A DNA stretch of 64,000 nt from Astrothelium macrocarpum (taxonomy: Eukaryota > Ascomycota > Dothideomycetes > Trypetheliales > Trypetheliaceae): contig JAGEMR010000025.1 of the NCBI GenBank assembly GCA_021030915.1, positions 124,001 to 188,000 of the forward strand, read 5' to 3'. This document shows, piece by piece, positions 1-10,004 of the stretch (within the stretch, counting starts at the first letter, position 1; every line of letters starts with the position of its first letter). The translations under genes and the position numbers were made by a program. A model generated the notes under the pieces. The model was not told the origin of the DNA. It saw only the letters and a program-made list of their open reading frames with translations, and made no database searches.

Positions 1-472
1 ATGGAGGGTTCGGGTATTTGTATTCAGCCGCGGACATGACAGCGAAAGCCCAGAAAGATTGATCGTCGTTTCCCTCTGTCTTTGTCTGGTTTGGAGGCAT
101 GTAGTCGTTGTCTGGTCCAACTTGGCTCAATAGTGCTTGTGTCGTGACTGGAATGTATGATTCATCACCGGTGTAGTACCAGTAGTCTACCATTGCACCA
201 AACATGGCACCAGCCTCCCACCAGTAATATGGACTTGGTAAATTACCTGGTGTGTCTCCAGTATTGTTACCGGTATAGTAGTGCATCATGTTGTATGCTA
301 TATTACTGCATGCTGATATGATTGATTCTGCATGGCGTTAGTATCGACTTCATCGGTCCGCGCCCAAGTGATCCTTACGTGTTGAAGTAAAATCGACATC
401 GATAGCACGAACTGTATTCCCACCCAGTAAAACGGCGCTCAGAGCGCTATATCCCAGTTGTGATGCCTTCAT
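1..472 (-). CDS. GH76 cell-wall mannosidase, DCW1/DFG5 type (5' part only)
   Basis: This is the N-terminal part of a glycoside hydrolase family 76 protein. DCW1/DFG5 proteins are thought to cross-link GPI-anchored mannoproteins into the wall glucan at the cell surface. I read exon 1 at 472-379, a 51-bp GT-AG intron at 378-328, and exon 2 from 327 to the window edge, where the gene is cut off. The first 23 residues (MKASQLGYSALSAVLLGGNT...) look like a signal peptide. Exon 2 then gives NIAYNMMHYYTGNNTG, the family hallmark YYWWEAGAMFGAMVDYWYYT and NDDQSFWAFAVMSAAEY, which includes one of the acidic stretches of the GH76 active site. The reading frame is clean across the splice. The C-terminal half and any GPI signal lie outside the window. 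I am sure of the family, not of which paralogue this is. Confidence 0.9.
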
Positions 473-1903
473 GATGGGTATCCGAGCCAAGCGCTCTTGA
501 TTGAATCGAGTTGGTAGGGCTGACAGCCCAGAAGCCAGATGCTATTACGCAACAAAGGCTCAACGCTCAGCGCCAAGACAGAAATGCTGATTTTTCGCCA
601 GATGGATTCTGTCTGTGTTGATCTCGCGCTCCTCGAGTCGTAGTACTCCGCCGCAACGACCGGTGTCAGAAAATAGTAGGAAGACAGGTACAAAGCGAAC
701 GACGACGCAAGCGCGAACGGCGTTTTCTGCTTACGGTCGTCGAGTATGAGGCCGTAAAACGTCGATGATGATCGCTGACCAGAAACGAGTGTCCTTCGGT
801 CAGTGGATGGAGTGGAAGGAAGGTGAGGTGTTGTTGTGGAAGAGGTTGGTTGACATGCAGCGGGCGAAGTTGCGGGTCGCCCCTGGAAACTCGTATGGTC
901 TGGGGGCGGCCCAATAAGAGACGACAGCCGAACCTGGCCGCGTCTACCTCTGTTACTTGGCAGCGCTGGGTGTTCGCTCCGATCGTCATAGACGTCGAAC
1001 CCATCTTTGCATGCCATCCAAGCCTCCGAGAGGCTCCAAGGGTATCCGGCTTCTACCACACCCATGTCCAAAGATTCCGGCATGGCTTGTCCGACACTGA
1101 AGCAAAATCTGTGGTTAGGAAGTGGAAGGGACCCCTCCCGCGGATTGGCATCAGCCGACCGCAGCCTTGAGGCAATTATCCTAAGCATAACACTACGACT
1201 AAGAGGAAAAAAGTCATTGCTATAGAAAAAGGACAAATGCAACAGTCGAGCGTAGACGCATCTCCAACAGGCCGTGCTTTGCGCAAAACTATCAAACAAG
1301 ACGAACTTCGTGTCAAAACACGAAAAATCCATCCAACCTCTTTACGGTGCAATCTTCCATAAGCTTCGTACGTAGATTGATCAAGTGGGCCTGATCAATC
1401 ACTTAAAAATAAGATGTATGGTAATTCAGGCCAGTGACGAGGCATGATGGCTGTGCCAATATTGTGAGGCAAAAATCTGGGCCACCCAGTAATGGCCACG
1501 CTTATCACGTGCATGATGTGGCTGGAGGAGAAAGCAGTGCTCCGAATTGCTCTGCCAACCCCAAATATTGCACTTTATCTCCGTACCTAGTACTGTCATA
1601 AGTTTCTTGATTCACAGTAAATCGTCCAAACTCGATCCCTTTGTGAGGTCCATCAAACCGGACAAAAGTGGCAGTGCTCAGTTGCGGCGGCTTTGAAGGA
1701 AAAATTGTCAGCCAGCCTCTAAACAAGCGCTGTGACGAAGCCCGTTTCCATTCAACCTGCGACACAACCGAGACCTCGCCTCATCACCCCCCAACCTCAT
1801 CTTCCACCGTCGACCCGGACAGCGAACATCTGCAAGAAACCATCAACAATCCCTCAACATTCTGCAAAACAGTCTGAACAGATAAACATCCCCACTATTC
1901 GCG
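473..1903. other. Intergenic: divergent promoters of GH76 and the R-SNARE
   Basis: No recognisable gene. A 287-codon open frame runs on the minus strand (1332-469) into the GH76 start. Its translation has no familiar domain and is low-complexity in places, so it is probably chance or part of a long leader. The stretch most likely holds the two divergent promoters. Confidence 0.4.
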
Positions 1904-2739
1904 ATGGCCGACCGTGAGCAACCGTACGACCCTTACATCCCTTCAGGCCAGAATGCCGGCCGAAGCCAAGGACAAGGTCAAGGTCAAGATGGCAATCACC
2001 GGACAGCAGCGCTTCAAGCGGTAAGTCGCATTGAACTTTCGAAGATGGCTATAGAGGATATGTGATGTGCAGCTTGATGGACTCCTGCTTCCGCGAGCTT
2101 CTACCAGAAAGAAGGGTGGCGTTTCCGACCACAGATCTAGATTCTCAAAGAAGAATTTGGAGCTGTACGGTTCGAAGAGACTGGGATCAGATGTCATCGC
2201 ATGCGACCTGCTTCATTCTGAAATAGTTTTCGGCATTATTTTACCACGAGTGCGATCAATGCGGCTTTCTAAATTCGGCCTCAATATCTGCCTGTGCTTC
2301 CATCGCCCAACTCCCTCCGAAGCAGAGACAAATCAACATTCAAGCGCATATCCTCTACAGCTATCCTCTCCATATTTACGGGACTAACTATTGTTGGATC
2401 TCAAACTGACATTTATCTTCGCAGGAAATCGACAGCACTGTCGGCATCATGCGCGATAACATCAACAAAGTCTCCGAACGTGGCGCTCGTCTCGACTCTC
2501 TTCAAGATAAGACTGATAACCTCGCCGTATCCGCTCAGGGCTTCCGCAGGGGTGCGAACCGTGTTAGGAAACAAATGTGGTGGAAGGATATGAAGATGCG
2601 CATGTGTCTGATCATTGGAATTATCTTGCTGCTCGTCGTCATCATCGTCCCATCTGGTAAGATCCATTCTAATATTGACAAATACTGAGAGACATGTGTT
2701 TATAATTGATGTGCAGTTGTCGCAACGAAGCATCACTAA
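1904..2739 (+). CDS. Synaptobrevin-like R-SNARE (Snc1/2, SynA)
   Basis: This is a vesicle SNARE for fusion of Golgi-derived and recycled secretory vesicles with the plasma membrane. Three exons are read: 1904-2020, 2425-2656 and 2717-2739, giving 123 residues. The N-terminus is short and Gln/Gly-rich. The SNARE helix covers about residues 34-95 and includes IDSTVGIMRDNINKVSERG, LDSLQDKTDNLAVSAQGFRR and the juxtamembrane KQMWWKDMKMR. One C-terminal membrane segment (MCLIIGIILLLVVIIVPS) ends in VVATKHH. The heptad arginine expected in R-SNAREs is present in SERG. The first intron (404 bp) is long for this genome, but the protein joins exactly at QA|EIDSTV as in homologues, so no exon is missing there. 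The last exon is only 23 bp and encodes the luminal tail. Confidence 0.93.
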
Positions 2740-3318
2740 GTGATCATCTCGGGAATCGGAAAAGCAAAGGAGAGACGGAAGTTTTGGTGATGGAGGGATG
2801 TCAGCGAGACACTTGAAGAAATAGATTTTTTTTTGGCTTCTTCGCCCGCTCAATCACTGCCCCCGCGAATGGAAGCACTCCCAACACATGGTGGCAGTTA
2901 TCTTATACCTGATGGACATGGAGATCATGGGTTTTCCTATCCCTCTTTCACCACTGGTTCTGGTGTTGTAGTAGTATGGGCTTGTATCTACCAGTATACC
3001 TCTAATGATTGCATTATTGCGCTAGATTGACATTGCTCCGTCACATCGGTTCACGCTATCCTCGTCATACCACAATATCGTCCATGCGGCATCTCTTGCA
3101 GTATCCTCGCCATTCAAATTTGCACTGCCGCCTCACACCTCATGTACTTCCGTATGAGATATCGGGATAAATCGTTGCCGTTCCTCATACGTAAGATTCG
3201 ACCAGCGGCTCCTTCATACTCAGAGTCCTCCCATGTTAAAATGTCTTGAAAAGTCCTTTTTATGAAGTCCAATCCTGCGAAATCCCGGCGACGGCCAAAG
3301 CCTAAGATCCTTTCCTCC
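2740..3318. other. Intergenic between convergent R-SNARE and ade8
   Basis: This is the 3' region shared by two convergent genes. No coding region or repeat is recognised. Confidence 0.5.
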
Positions 3319-4014
3319 TCACCCGCCAGTCTCTACCCCCTCTTTTCTCAACAGCCGCCTCATCGCCTCCCTCACCCCCTCCACAATAGCCCCATGTTCC
3401 ACGCCATGCACCCGTTCTTCAAACGCGTCTCTCCCCTCCCCCGCCCGCATCTCCACCTCCCTCACCACCAGCACCTCCCCCCGATCCACCTCCTCAGCCA
3501 CATAATGGATCATTACTCCCGTCTTCCCGCCCTCCAGTTTCCCCTCCTGAAACCGCGTCCACGCATCCCCGATGCCATCAGCGCCGATGTAACCGCCGGG
3601 CAGCGCGGGGTGCAGGTTGATGCATGGAACGGCGGGGGAGGCGGAGCGTAGGGGAGTCAGGAAGGCGGGCGAGACGATGTGCATGAAGCCTGCCATTACG
3701 ACGAGGTGCGGGTGGTCGGAGAGGATCAGAGAGGCGAGCTCGGCGTCATAGGCTTCGCGGGCTGCTGGAGAGGCCGGGGCCGATGAGGAAGAGGGAGAGG
3801 GGTGGGCGGCTTTGTAGGGCAGGAGATTGTGGTAGCTGGTTGGGATATTGGCTTGCTGGGCGCGGGTTAGGCCGTAGGCGTTTTTGCGGTTTGAAATGAC
3901 GCGGACGATGGTGGTGTTGGGGAGTGTGGAAGAGGTGGTGGCGTCAATGAGAGCTTGGAGATTGGTGCCGTTGCCGGAGATGAGGACGGTGAGACGGATG
4001 GGAGTTGCTGTCAT
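3319..4014 (-). CDS. ade8: Phosphoribosylglycinamide formyltransferase (GAR transformylase)
   Basis: This enzyme transfers the formyl group of 10-formyl-tetrahydrofolate to GAR, the third step of purine synthesis, in the cytosol. The single exon encodes 231 residues, the usual size for the stand-alone PurN/ADE8 enzyme. The 5'-phosphate-binding start LTVLISGNGTNLQALID lies at about residues 8-24. The folate and catalytic region follows: VVMAGFMHIVSP, then CINLHPALPGGYIGADGIGD with the Asn and His of the active site, then GVMIHYVAEEVDRGEVL with the catalytic Asp. A Ser/Ala/Pro-rich insert (around residues 71-85) separates the first two blocks. The gene diverges from arg-6 across a 657-bp spacer. 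The C-terminus is Arg/Glu-rich and otherwise ordinary. Confidence 0.95.
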   Translation of the reverse strand: MTATPIRLTVLISGNGTNLQALIDATTSSTLPNTTIVRVISNRKNAYGLTRAQQANIPTSYHNLLPYKAAHPSPSSSSAPASPAAREAYDAELASLILSDHPHLVVMAGFMHIVSPAFLTPLRSASPAVPCINLHPALPGGYIGADGIGDAWTRFQEGKLEGGKTGVMIHYVAEEVDRGEVLVVREVEMRAGEGRDAFEERVHGVEHGAIVEGVREAMRRLLRKEGVETGG

Positions 4015-4671
4015 TTTGCGCTCAAGAGGATAAGGTTAGGAGATTGGTTAGGCCTTGGATTCCAGTTGGCGTGGTTGTAGCATGGTAGGTTTGTGAAGAT
4101 TGAGATTAGCCTGGCATTGGAGGAGTGTAGCGTACTTGAGAAACACCATAAGTGATTGATATAAATGGAAATTTGGTTAACCAGTCAGAGAGCTCTGGCC
4201 ATCTTCATCTCTGCTAACGAGTCTGGGCAAACCTTTTCAACGCCCTGCAGGAAAAATAGTCTGGGGTAGGGAGGCGATGTCGGGCAGCGATTCGCCATGT
4301 GGGGTGACTCGACATCCCCAAATTTTTTCCTTGCTCATTGCTCTGGCTCCCAAAGCAAAATTTTGCAATACGCACTGAATCATTTTCGCCATCTCAAAAA
4401 TGAAGTCTTTGCTTATCAAGTTGTGATTCTGCTATTCAGTGAATTCCTACAGCTCTGAATCCATGTGACGTTAAATCACTTCCCAATCCAGAGTCAACAT
4501 CCGTCCAAGTCTTTAGAGCTTAGCCAGCAGGTCATTGGAAGCCGTAGGCCAGGCTCACTGATTCTCCAAACGCACGACCTGCTGAGGAAGAGCGGCTCGT
4601 TGTATGCTCATCCTGCTATCATGCTTCTGTGAGAGAAAGACTTCATACGCTAAGCTCGTCCAGTCCATATC
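4015..4671. promoter_or_regulatory. Divergent promoter of ade8 and arg-6 with two TGACTC-type sites
   Basis: Two TGACTC cores occur, at 4305-4310 (plus strand) and 4491-4496 (as GAGTCA). They match six of seven positions of the Gcn4/CPC1 site TGA(C/G)TCA, which controls amino-acid and purine genes in fungi. Upstream ATGs at 4604 and 4629 precede the arg-6 start in other frames, and the ORF from 4604 overlaps that start. Sites this short also occur by chance, so the regulatory reading is an inference. Confidence 0.3.
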
Positions 4672-7461
4672 ATGCATACTATCCGAGCTCCTGTCGCGCG
4701 GGCGGCGACTCGAGCAGTCACTTGCAAGTCCCAATTATCGCAAACGCTGTCTCGTTACGCTCCACGGGCTATCGTCATCTCGCCGCAACAATTGTCTATC
4801 CGATGCTATGCTACTGCTCTTGAACAAAGCCACCCCTCTGCTCGCTCAGCGGTTATAAACATTCTAAGCAACATTGGATCCAAGCGAGAAGTCGAGCAAT
4901 ATCTGGCCCAATTCTCCTCGGTCTCGTCCCAACGATTTGCAGTCATCAAGGTTGGAGGCGCAATTCTCCGGGACCACTTGAATAGTCTCTGTGAAGTTCT
5001 ACGAAGACTGAATTACATGGGATTATACCCTATTATAGTACATGGGGCCGGTCCACAATTAAATAAGCTCCTCGAGGCTGCAGGTGTGGATGTGGAAAAT
5101 AGATGGGAGGGAGGAATCCGAATAACGGACGGGAAGACATTGGGCGTTGCTCGAAAACTCTTTCTCGAGGAGAATCTCAGACTTGTGGAATCTTTGGAGG
5201 CGCTAGATGTGCGAGCACGACCGATCACATCTGGTGTGCTCACTGCTCAATATCTCGACAAAGAAAAATATGAGTTTGTCGGAAGAATTACCGAGGTCAA
5301 CAAGAAGCCTATCGAAGCAGCCATTAATGATGGCTTTCTCCCCGTCATCCCTTCAATGGGGGAGACTGTTGATGGTCAGGTTCTCAATGTCAATGCCGAT
5401 ATGACGGCTGGTGCACTGGCAGAAGCGATCCAACCCTTGAAGATTGTCTACCTTTCCGAGCAAGGCGGCCTCTTCAACAAGGAGACGGGAAAGAAAATAT
5501 CTGCCATCAACTTGGATGAAGAATATGATTACTATATGAATCAGCCTTGGGTAAAATACGGTACTAGATTAAAGATCAAGGAGCTAAATGAGCTGTTGCT
5601 GAAGCTCCCACGAACCTCTAGTGTGGCCATTATACACCCAGACAATCTCGAAAAGGAACTGTTTACACACAAGGGTGCCGGAACGCTCCTCAGAAGAGGA
5701 GATAAGCTGCATACGGCGACTTCATTATCAGACTTCCCTGATGTTCAGCAGCTGAGGTACGTTTTGAAAAGAAATCGAGAGGGTGCAGATGCAGAAGCCG
5801 TGCTAGATCGATTCCTCAAGCAAATGGAGTCTCGGCCTTTCAAGGCATACTGGGACGAGCGGATGGAAGCGCTGGCTGTGGTGCTTCCACCAGTACAGGG
5901 CTCTTCACTTGCTCAATTGGCAACTTACACTATCACGAAAGCAGCTTGGCTATCAAATCTAACAGACAACATTTTCCAAAATCTCAAACGGGACTTTCCA
6001 AAACTCTTCTGGACTGTCAAACAGGACGATGAAAACCTTGGTTGGTTCTTCGATCAGGCTGAAGGGAGCCTGAATAACGGCAAAGGAGACGTTCTTTTCT
6101 GGTATGGTATTGATAACGCCGAAGAAGTTCGCGCTCTTATGACGGAGTTCTCCCGACATGGTCGTAAATTGCACGGAGATGTCAATTTGGAATCGCAATT
6201 GGCTGCTCAGCAGAGTGCTCATCAAGCCCAGTCACCAATCCAATCCTCCAATCCAATGAACCAACAGCAAACTCGTGCCTTCTCGACATTTCCCAACGCT
6301 TCGCAAACTTTACTTCGATCTCCTCGCCCAAAGACCTCAAGCACCTTTTATCGTTCTTCTCCACGAAATTACGCGACTACATCTACCACGAATCCAAATC
6401 CTCCGCTTGGGTCACGCAACAGTACGAACTCTAAACCATCCACCATCGCACTCATTGGCGCACGTGGCTACACAGGCCAAGCGCTAATCGACCTCCTGAA
6501 CACACATCCATCTATGGACCTTCGACATGTTTCTTCTCGTGAACTGGCTGGCAAGAAATTACAAGGCTATGACAAGCGCGAAATCATCTACGAGAATCTG
6601 ACGCCTGAAGACGTGCGGCGAATGGCAGAAAAAGGTGATATCGACTGCTGGGTCATGGCGCTTCCAAATGGAGTTTGCAAACCCTATGTGGATGCCATTG
6701 ATGAATGTGGGAAAAAATCGGTGGTCATTGATTTAAGCGCAGACTACAGATTTGACCCTTCGTGGACCTATGGGCTTCCTGAGATAGTGCCTCGATCCTC
6801 TATAGCAAAGGCAAAGCGAATCAGCAATCCTGGCTGCTACGCTACTGCTGCGCAAGTCGGCATTGCACCGCTCCTGCCGTTCATCACGCCTGGGCAACAG
6901 CCCGTTGTGTTTGGCGTCTCAGGGTATTCAGGAGCAGGGACAAAGCCGAGTCCTAAGAATGACGTGGCAAACCTCACAAACAATCTGATTCCATATAGCC
7001 TAACAGACCATATCCACGAAAGAGAAATCAGCCAACAACTCGGGATTGACGTTGCTTTTATTCCACATGTGGCGGTATGGTTCCAAGGCATCCACGTTAG
7101 TTTCCTTTCCATCATCTTCCCTTCGATATTTGACGAAGCATTATCGACTTACAATTGCATGTAGCATACGATTAATATCCCACTCGCGTCTCCAATGCCG
7201 GCCCGTGACATCCGTAATCTCTACCAAGATCGGTACGCTGGCGAGTCACTGATCAAAATCATTGGCGAATCCCCGCAAGTCAAGAACATCTCAGGCAAAC
7301 ATGGCGTTGAGGTGGGCGGGTTTGCAGTGCACAGCTCAGGAAAGCGAGTTGTTGTGAACGCGACAATCGACAATTTATTAAAGGGGGCAGCAACGCAGTG
7401 CCTACAGAACATGAATTTGAGTCTGGGTTATGCCGAATTCGAGGGCATCCCAAAGATGTGA
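4672..7461 (+). CDS. arg-6: Acetylglutamate kinase / N-acetyl-gamma-glutamyl-phosphate reductase precursor
   Basis: This mitochondrial polyprotein performs the second and third steps of arginine synthesis. It is normally cleaved into the kinase and the reductase. Exon 1 is 4672-7095 and exon 2 is 7165-7461, joined as GIH|HTINIP, giving 906 residues. The first ~50 residues are Arg/Ala/Ser-rich with few acids, as in a matrix-targeting peptide. The amino-acid kinase domain begins near residue 85 (RFAVIKVGGAILRD) and includes YPIIVHGAGPQLN and LNVNADMTAGALA. A GNAT-like regulatory domain follows at about 350-510, with GSSLAQLATYTITKAAWLSN and DVLFWYGI. A Ser/Gln-rich linker (about 510-590) probably contains the processing site. 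The reductase starts at IALIGARGYTGQALIDLL and holds the catalytic Cys in SNPGCYATAAQVG (about residue 721). The fungal kinase is feedback-inhibited by arginine, as known for the family. Confidence 0.96.
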
Positions 7462-8157
7462 TACATTGTCATGGACGGAAAGAGCAAGAGCAGGCAGAGC
7501 GAGTGAAAGTAAACAAACATTACACGAGAAGATGACGAGAGCATTTGCCGCATATATAACGCTCTATTATTATTGTACACTGGTACATGGAAAAGTGAGC
7601 ATTTAGGGGTCTTTAGATAAGATGTCTTCGCTAGACGAAAAGCTATCAACCTACCGGACGACAGTTTTATAAATACCAATGATTCAAACATCCTTCTTCA
7701 CTGGAAACGGTTTTATTTCGTATAGAGCACTCATGTAGAGAGGCAAGAGTTTAGGTAGGCTAAGGTGCATGGCGGTGCTGCGTCATGGCACACAGCCCCC
7801 ATCTGTCTCCACCGTCCATAAACCCCTGCCCAGTCATGCCTGGGGTGTCTGGAGTTTCAAATTGAGGGAATGCCGTCCCTGCTACTCGCCATCTGTCCTC
7901 GGTATCCTGTTTCCGCATACAATCAACCTTACTTTGGCTCTTTCGTCATCGCTGCTTCACTCTCTCCTTGTCCTCACACCACCCGGCTAATGTTCAACCT
8001 GATGGTTGAGAAGGAAGCTCGCTTGTTCTTTGTGTGAACAATTACTAAGGAATCGAGAACAATACCGCAATATCTCCGTCTCTCACACACTCGAGCAATA
8101 GACATAAGGGCGCAGCCTGCCTTACGCGGCCGACTGGATCTACAAAGGACATCGAAA
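7462..8157. other. Intergenic downstream of arg-6
   Basis: No gene or repeat is recognised. It probably contains the arg-6 3' UTR and the promoter of the fibroin-3-related gene. Confidence 0.5.
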
Positions 8158-9225
8158 ATGATTATAGCACGCTCAGACATTGCACGCGCAATGAGCGCCT
8201 CAATCTCCATTCGCGACATTTCTAGCGATGTCAATGGCGTCAAACATACATTTTCAGGCTGGGACAGTTGCATGCAAAAGGCATACTGCAAGTACGTATT
8301 CCCCCTTCGCCCATTTCGTCCTCTCTCCTCAGCATCCCCATATCATCTCTTCCAAGACATCCCCGCTAACCAACATCCCAGGTGGCCCGTCATCGTCGCA
8401 ATCATCATCGGCTCCCTCATCGTCCTCTCCGTCCTCCTCTGCGTCGCCCGCTGTCTCTGCTGCGGCGCCGAATGCGCCTGTTGCTGCTTCCGCTGCTGCA
8501 CCGATTGCTGTCGCTCCTCTGGCCGTTCATCCCGGCGCAACAATGCCTATTCCCCCGCTCCACAACCCGTCTACCAACAGCCACAACCTTATAGCACACC
8601 TTACTCTAGCGCCGCGCCGCCCACGTACTCCACCAAACCGCAATTTGCCCGCTTTGACGTCAGCAGAAAAGGCCCAGGAGCCGGGGATCAAGACTCACTA
8701 CCAGCGATGCCCAGCTGGGACGATGCCACGAGCCATAAAATTGAAGTCGAAGAGGAGGAGCCCGAGGATGACGGCACGGAGATGCAGCATCTCGACCCGC
8801 AAAACAACAAGCCAGGCTCACCTTCCTATCCCGCTGCAGCAGCAACCATGCGCTCCAACCAACCCACTCCAGCACAAGCCTACGGCGGCGCTGGCGCGGT
8901 ACCCGGCTACGCACATCCGAACAGCAGCAGCAATCGCGCCAACAACTACTCTGCTTCCAATCTCGCGCGGCAGCAAAATCCCTATGCCACGGATACGCCG
9001 TACCACAACCCCCAGGGCCCGTACAGCCCACCGCGCTCGCCGCCACAGCAGCAGGGCTACGACTACGCGGATAGCTCGGCGGGATATGCGCCGAGTGGGA
9101 GCACGAGATATGAGCAAAGCAATAGCCCGACGGCGTATGCGCCACGGCAGTATCAGGCGTATGGGGGTGGAGGTGCGGGTGGGATGGAGAGGAAACCGGT
9201 GCAGGGGAGTTGGAGAGATGTGTAA
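8158..9225 (+). CDS. Fibroin-3-related membrane protein
   Basis: This belongs to a Pezizomycotina family annotated as fibroin-3 related; its function is unknown. Exons are 8158-8291 and 8382-9225, joined at AA|G to give YCKWPVIVAIIIG, for 325 residues. The short N-terminus with GWDSCMQKAYCKW is typical of the family. One membrane segment follows (about residues 47-65, VIVAIIIGSLIVLSVLLCVA), then a very Cys-rich cytosolic patch (CLCCGAECACCCFRCCTDCC), probably palmitoylated. The rest is a long Pro/Gln/Tyr/Ser-rich, disordered tail with an acidic stretch EEEEPEDDGTE. The absence of a signal peptide and the basic residues after the helix suggest a plasma-membrane protein with the tail in the cytosol. 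The splice was chosen because it restores the conserved Cys-Lys-Trp-Pro junction. Confidence 0.85.
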   Translation: MIIARSDIARAMSASISIRDISSDVNGVKHTFSGWDSCMQKAYCKYVFPLRPFRPLSSASPYHLFQDIPANQHPRWPVIVAIIIGSLIVLSVLLCVARCLCCGAECACCCFRCCTDCCRSSGRSSRRNNAYSPAPQPVYQQPQPYSTPYSSAAPPTYSTKPQFARFDVSRKGPGAGDQDSLPAMPSWDDATSHKIEVEEEEPEDDGTEMQHLDPQNNKPGSPSYPAAAATMRSNQPTPAQAYGGAGAVPGYAHPNSSSNRANNYSASNLARQQNPYATDTPYHNPQGPYSPPRSPPQQQGYDYADSSAGYAPSGSTRYEQSNSPTAYAPRQYQAYGGGGAGGMERKPVQGSWRDV

Positions 9226-10004
9226 ATGAGGTTTTTGCGTTTTTGCTATAAAAGGGCAGCGTGCGTTATTAGTTGCGCAGTGAGGCTACTTTCGGAATGC
9301 GCTTTTTTTTTTTTTTGGTTTCTTGTATATACTGCTGGGCAGTACTCCCTGGGTGGTTTTTTGCATAGCGATGGAGTTGTGAGGGCTGGGATTGTAATGT
9401 CTTTATGGATAACTTTGCCAAGATTTATTAAGCAAATATTGAATTCCATGGTTCTTACGTGTGAAGTGTTTATTATACATTTGCGATATATTTAGAACGA
9501 TGACTTTTTATGTAATGATTCTATACTTGGGTAGGGAATATCCAAAGGGTAATACTAAAGGAGATTTCATGGATAGATCTGAATTTTACTCTCGTCAAGG
9601 CCGAAGTATTCGATCTTTAGGTTTCGATTTTCCATTCTTCATAACCCAAAGCAGTCAACCTCTAAGTATTGTTGTATTTTCTCGCCGACCCACCACACCC
9701 GATCTTTTAATTTCTTAACCCAATTCGCGTAAGAGCAAGTCCTCAAATGACATACCCGGAAAAATATATGTGTTGCATTATTCTATGTCTTCTCCTTTTT
9801 TCAATCAACTAATCTTCCTTTCGTCGGAAGAAACCTTTCCATACTGATCTCTCATCTAGCTACCCCCATGTCATCATTATAATTCTACATGCGCATTTTT
9901 TCAGACTGTTCTTATCCGCATTGCGCTGACCTCTCTCTTTAATCTAGCTCTCAGTTTATTCTTCCAACTCTGTTAGTTCAACGAGATACAATCTCTCCAT
10001 CATC
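9226..10004. other. Intergenic
   Basis: No gene is recognised. It contains a T-rich run near 9303 and AT-rich spacer DNA upstream of TRM44. Confidence 0.5.

Noticed and set aside
469..1332. 287-codon open frame on the minus strand upstream of GH76
   Set aside because: No recognisable domain, unusual composition, and it runs into the GH76 start; more likely leader or chance.
3262..3651. His/Pro-rich plus-strand frame over ade8
   Set aside because: Mirror frame of the ade8 coding region.
8228..9229. Long alternative frames on both strands over the fibroin-3-related gene
   Set aside because: Shadows of a GC-rich, low-complexity coding exon.
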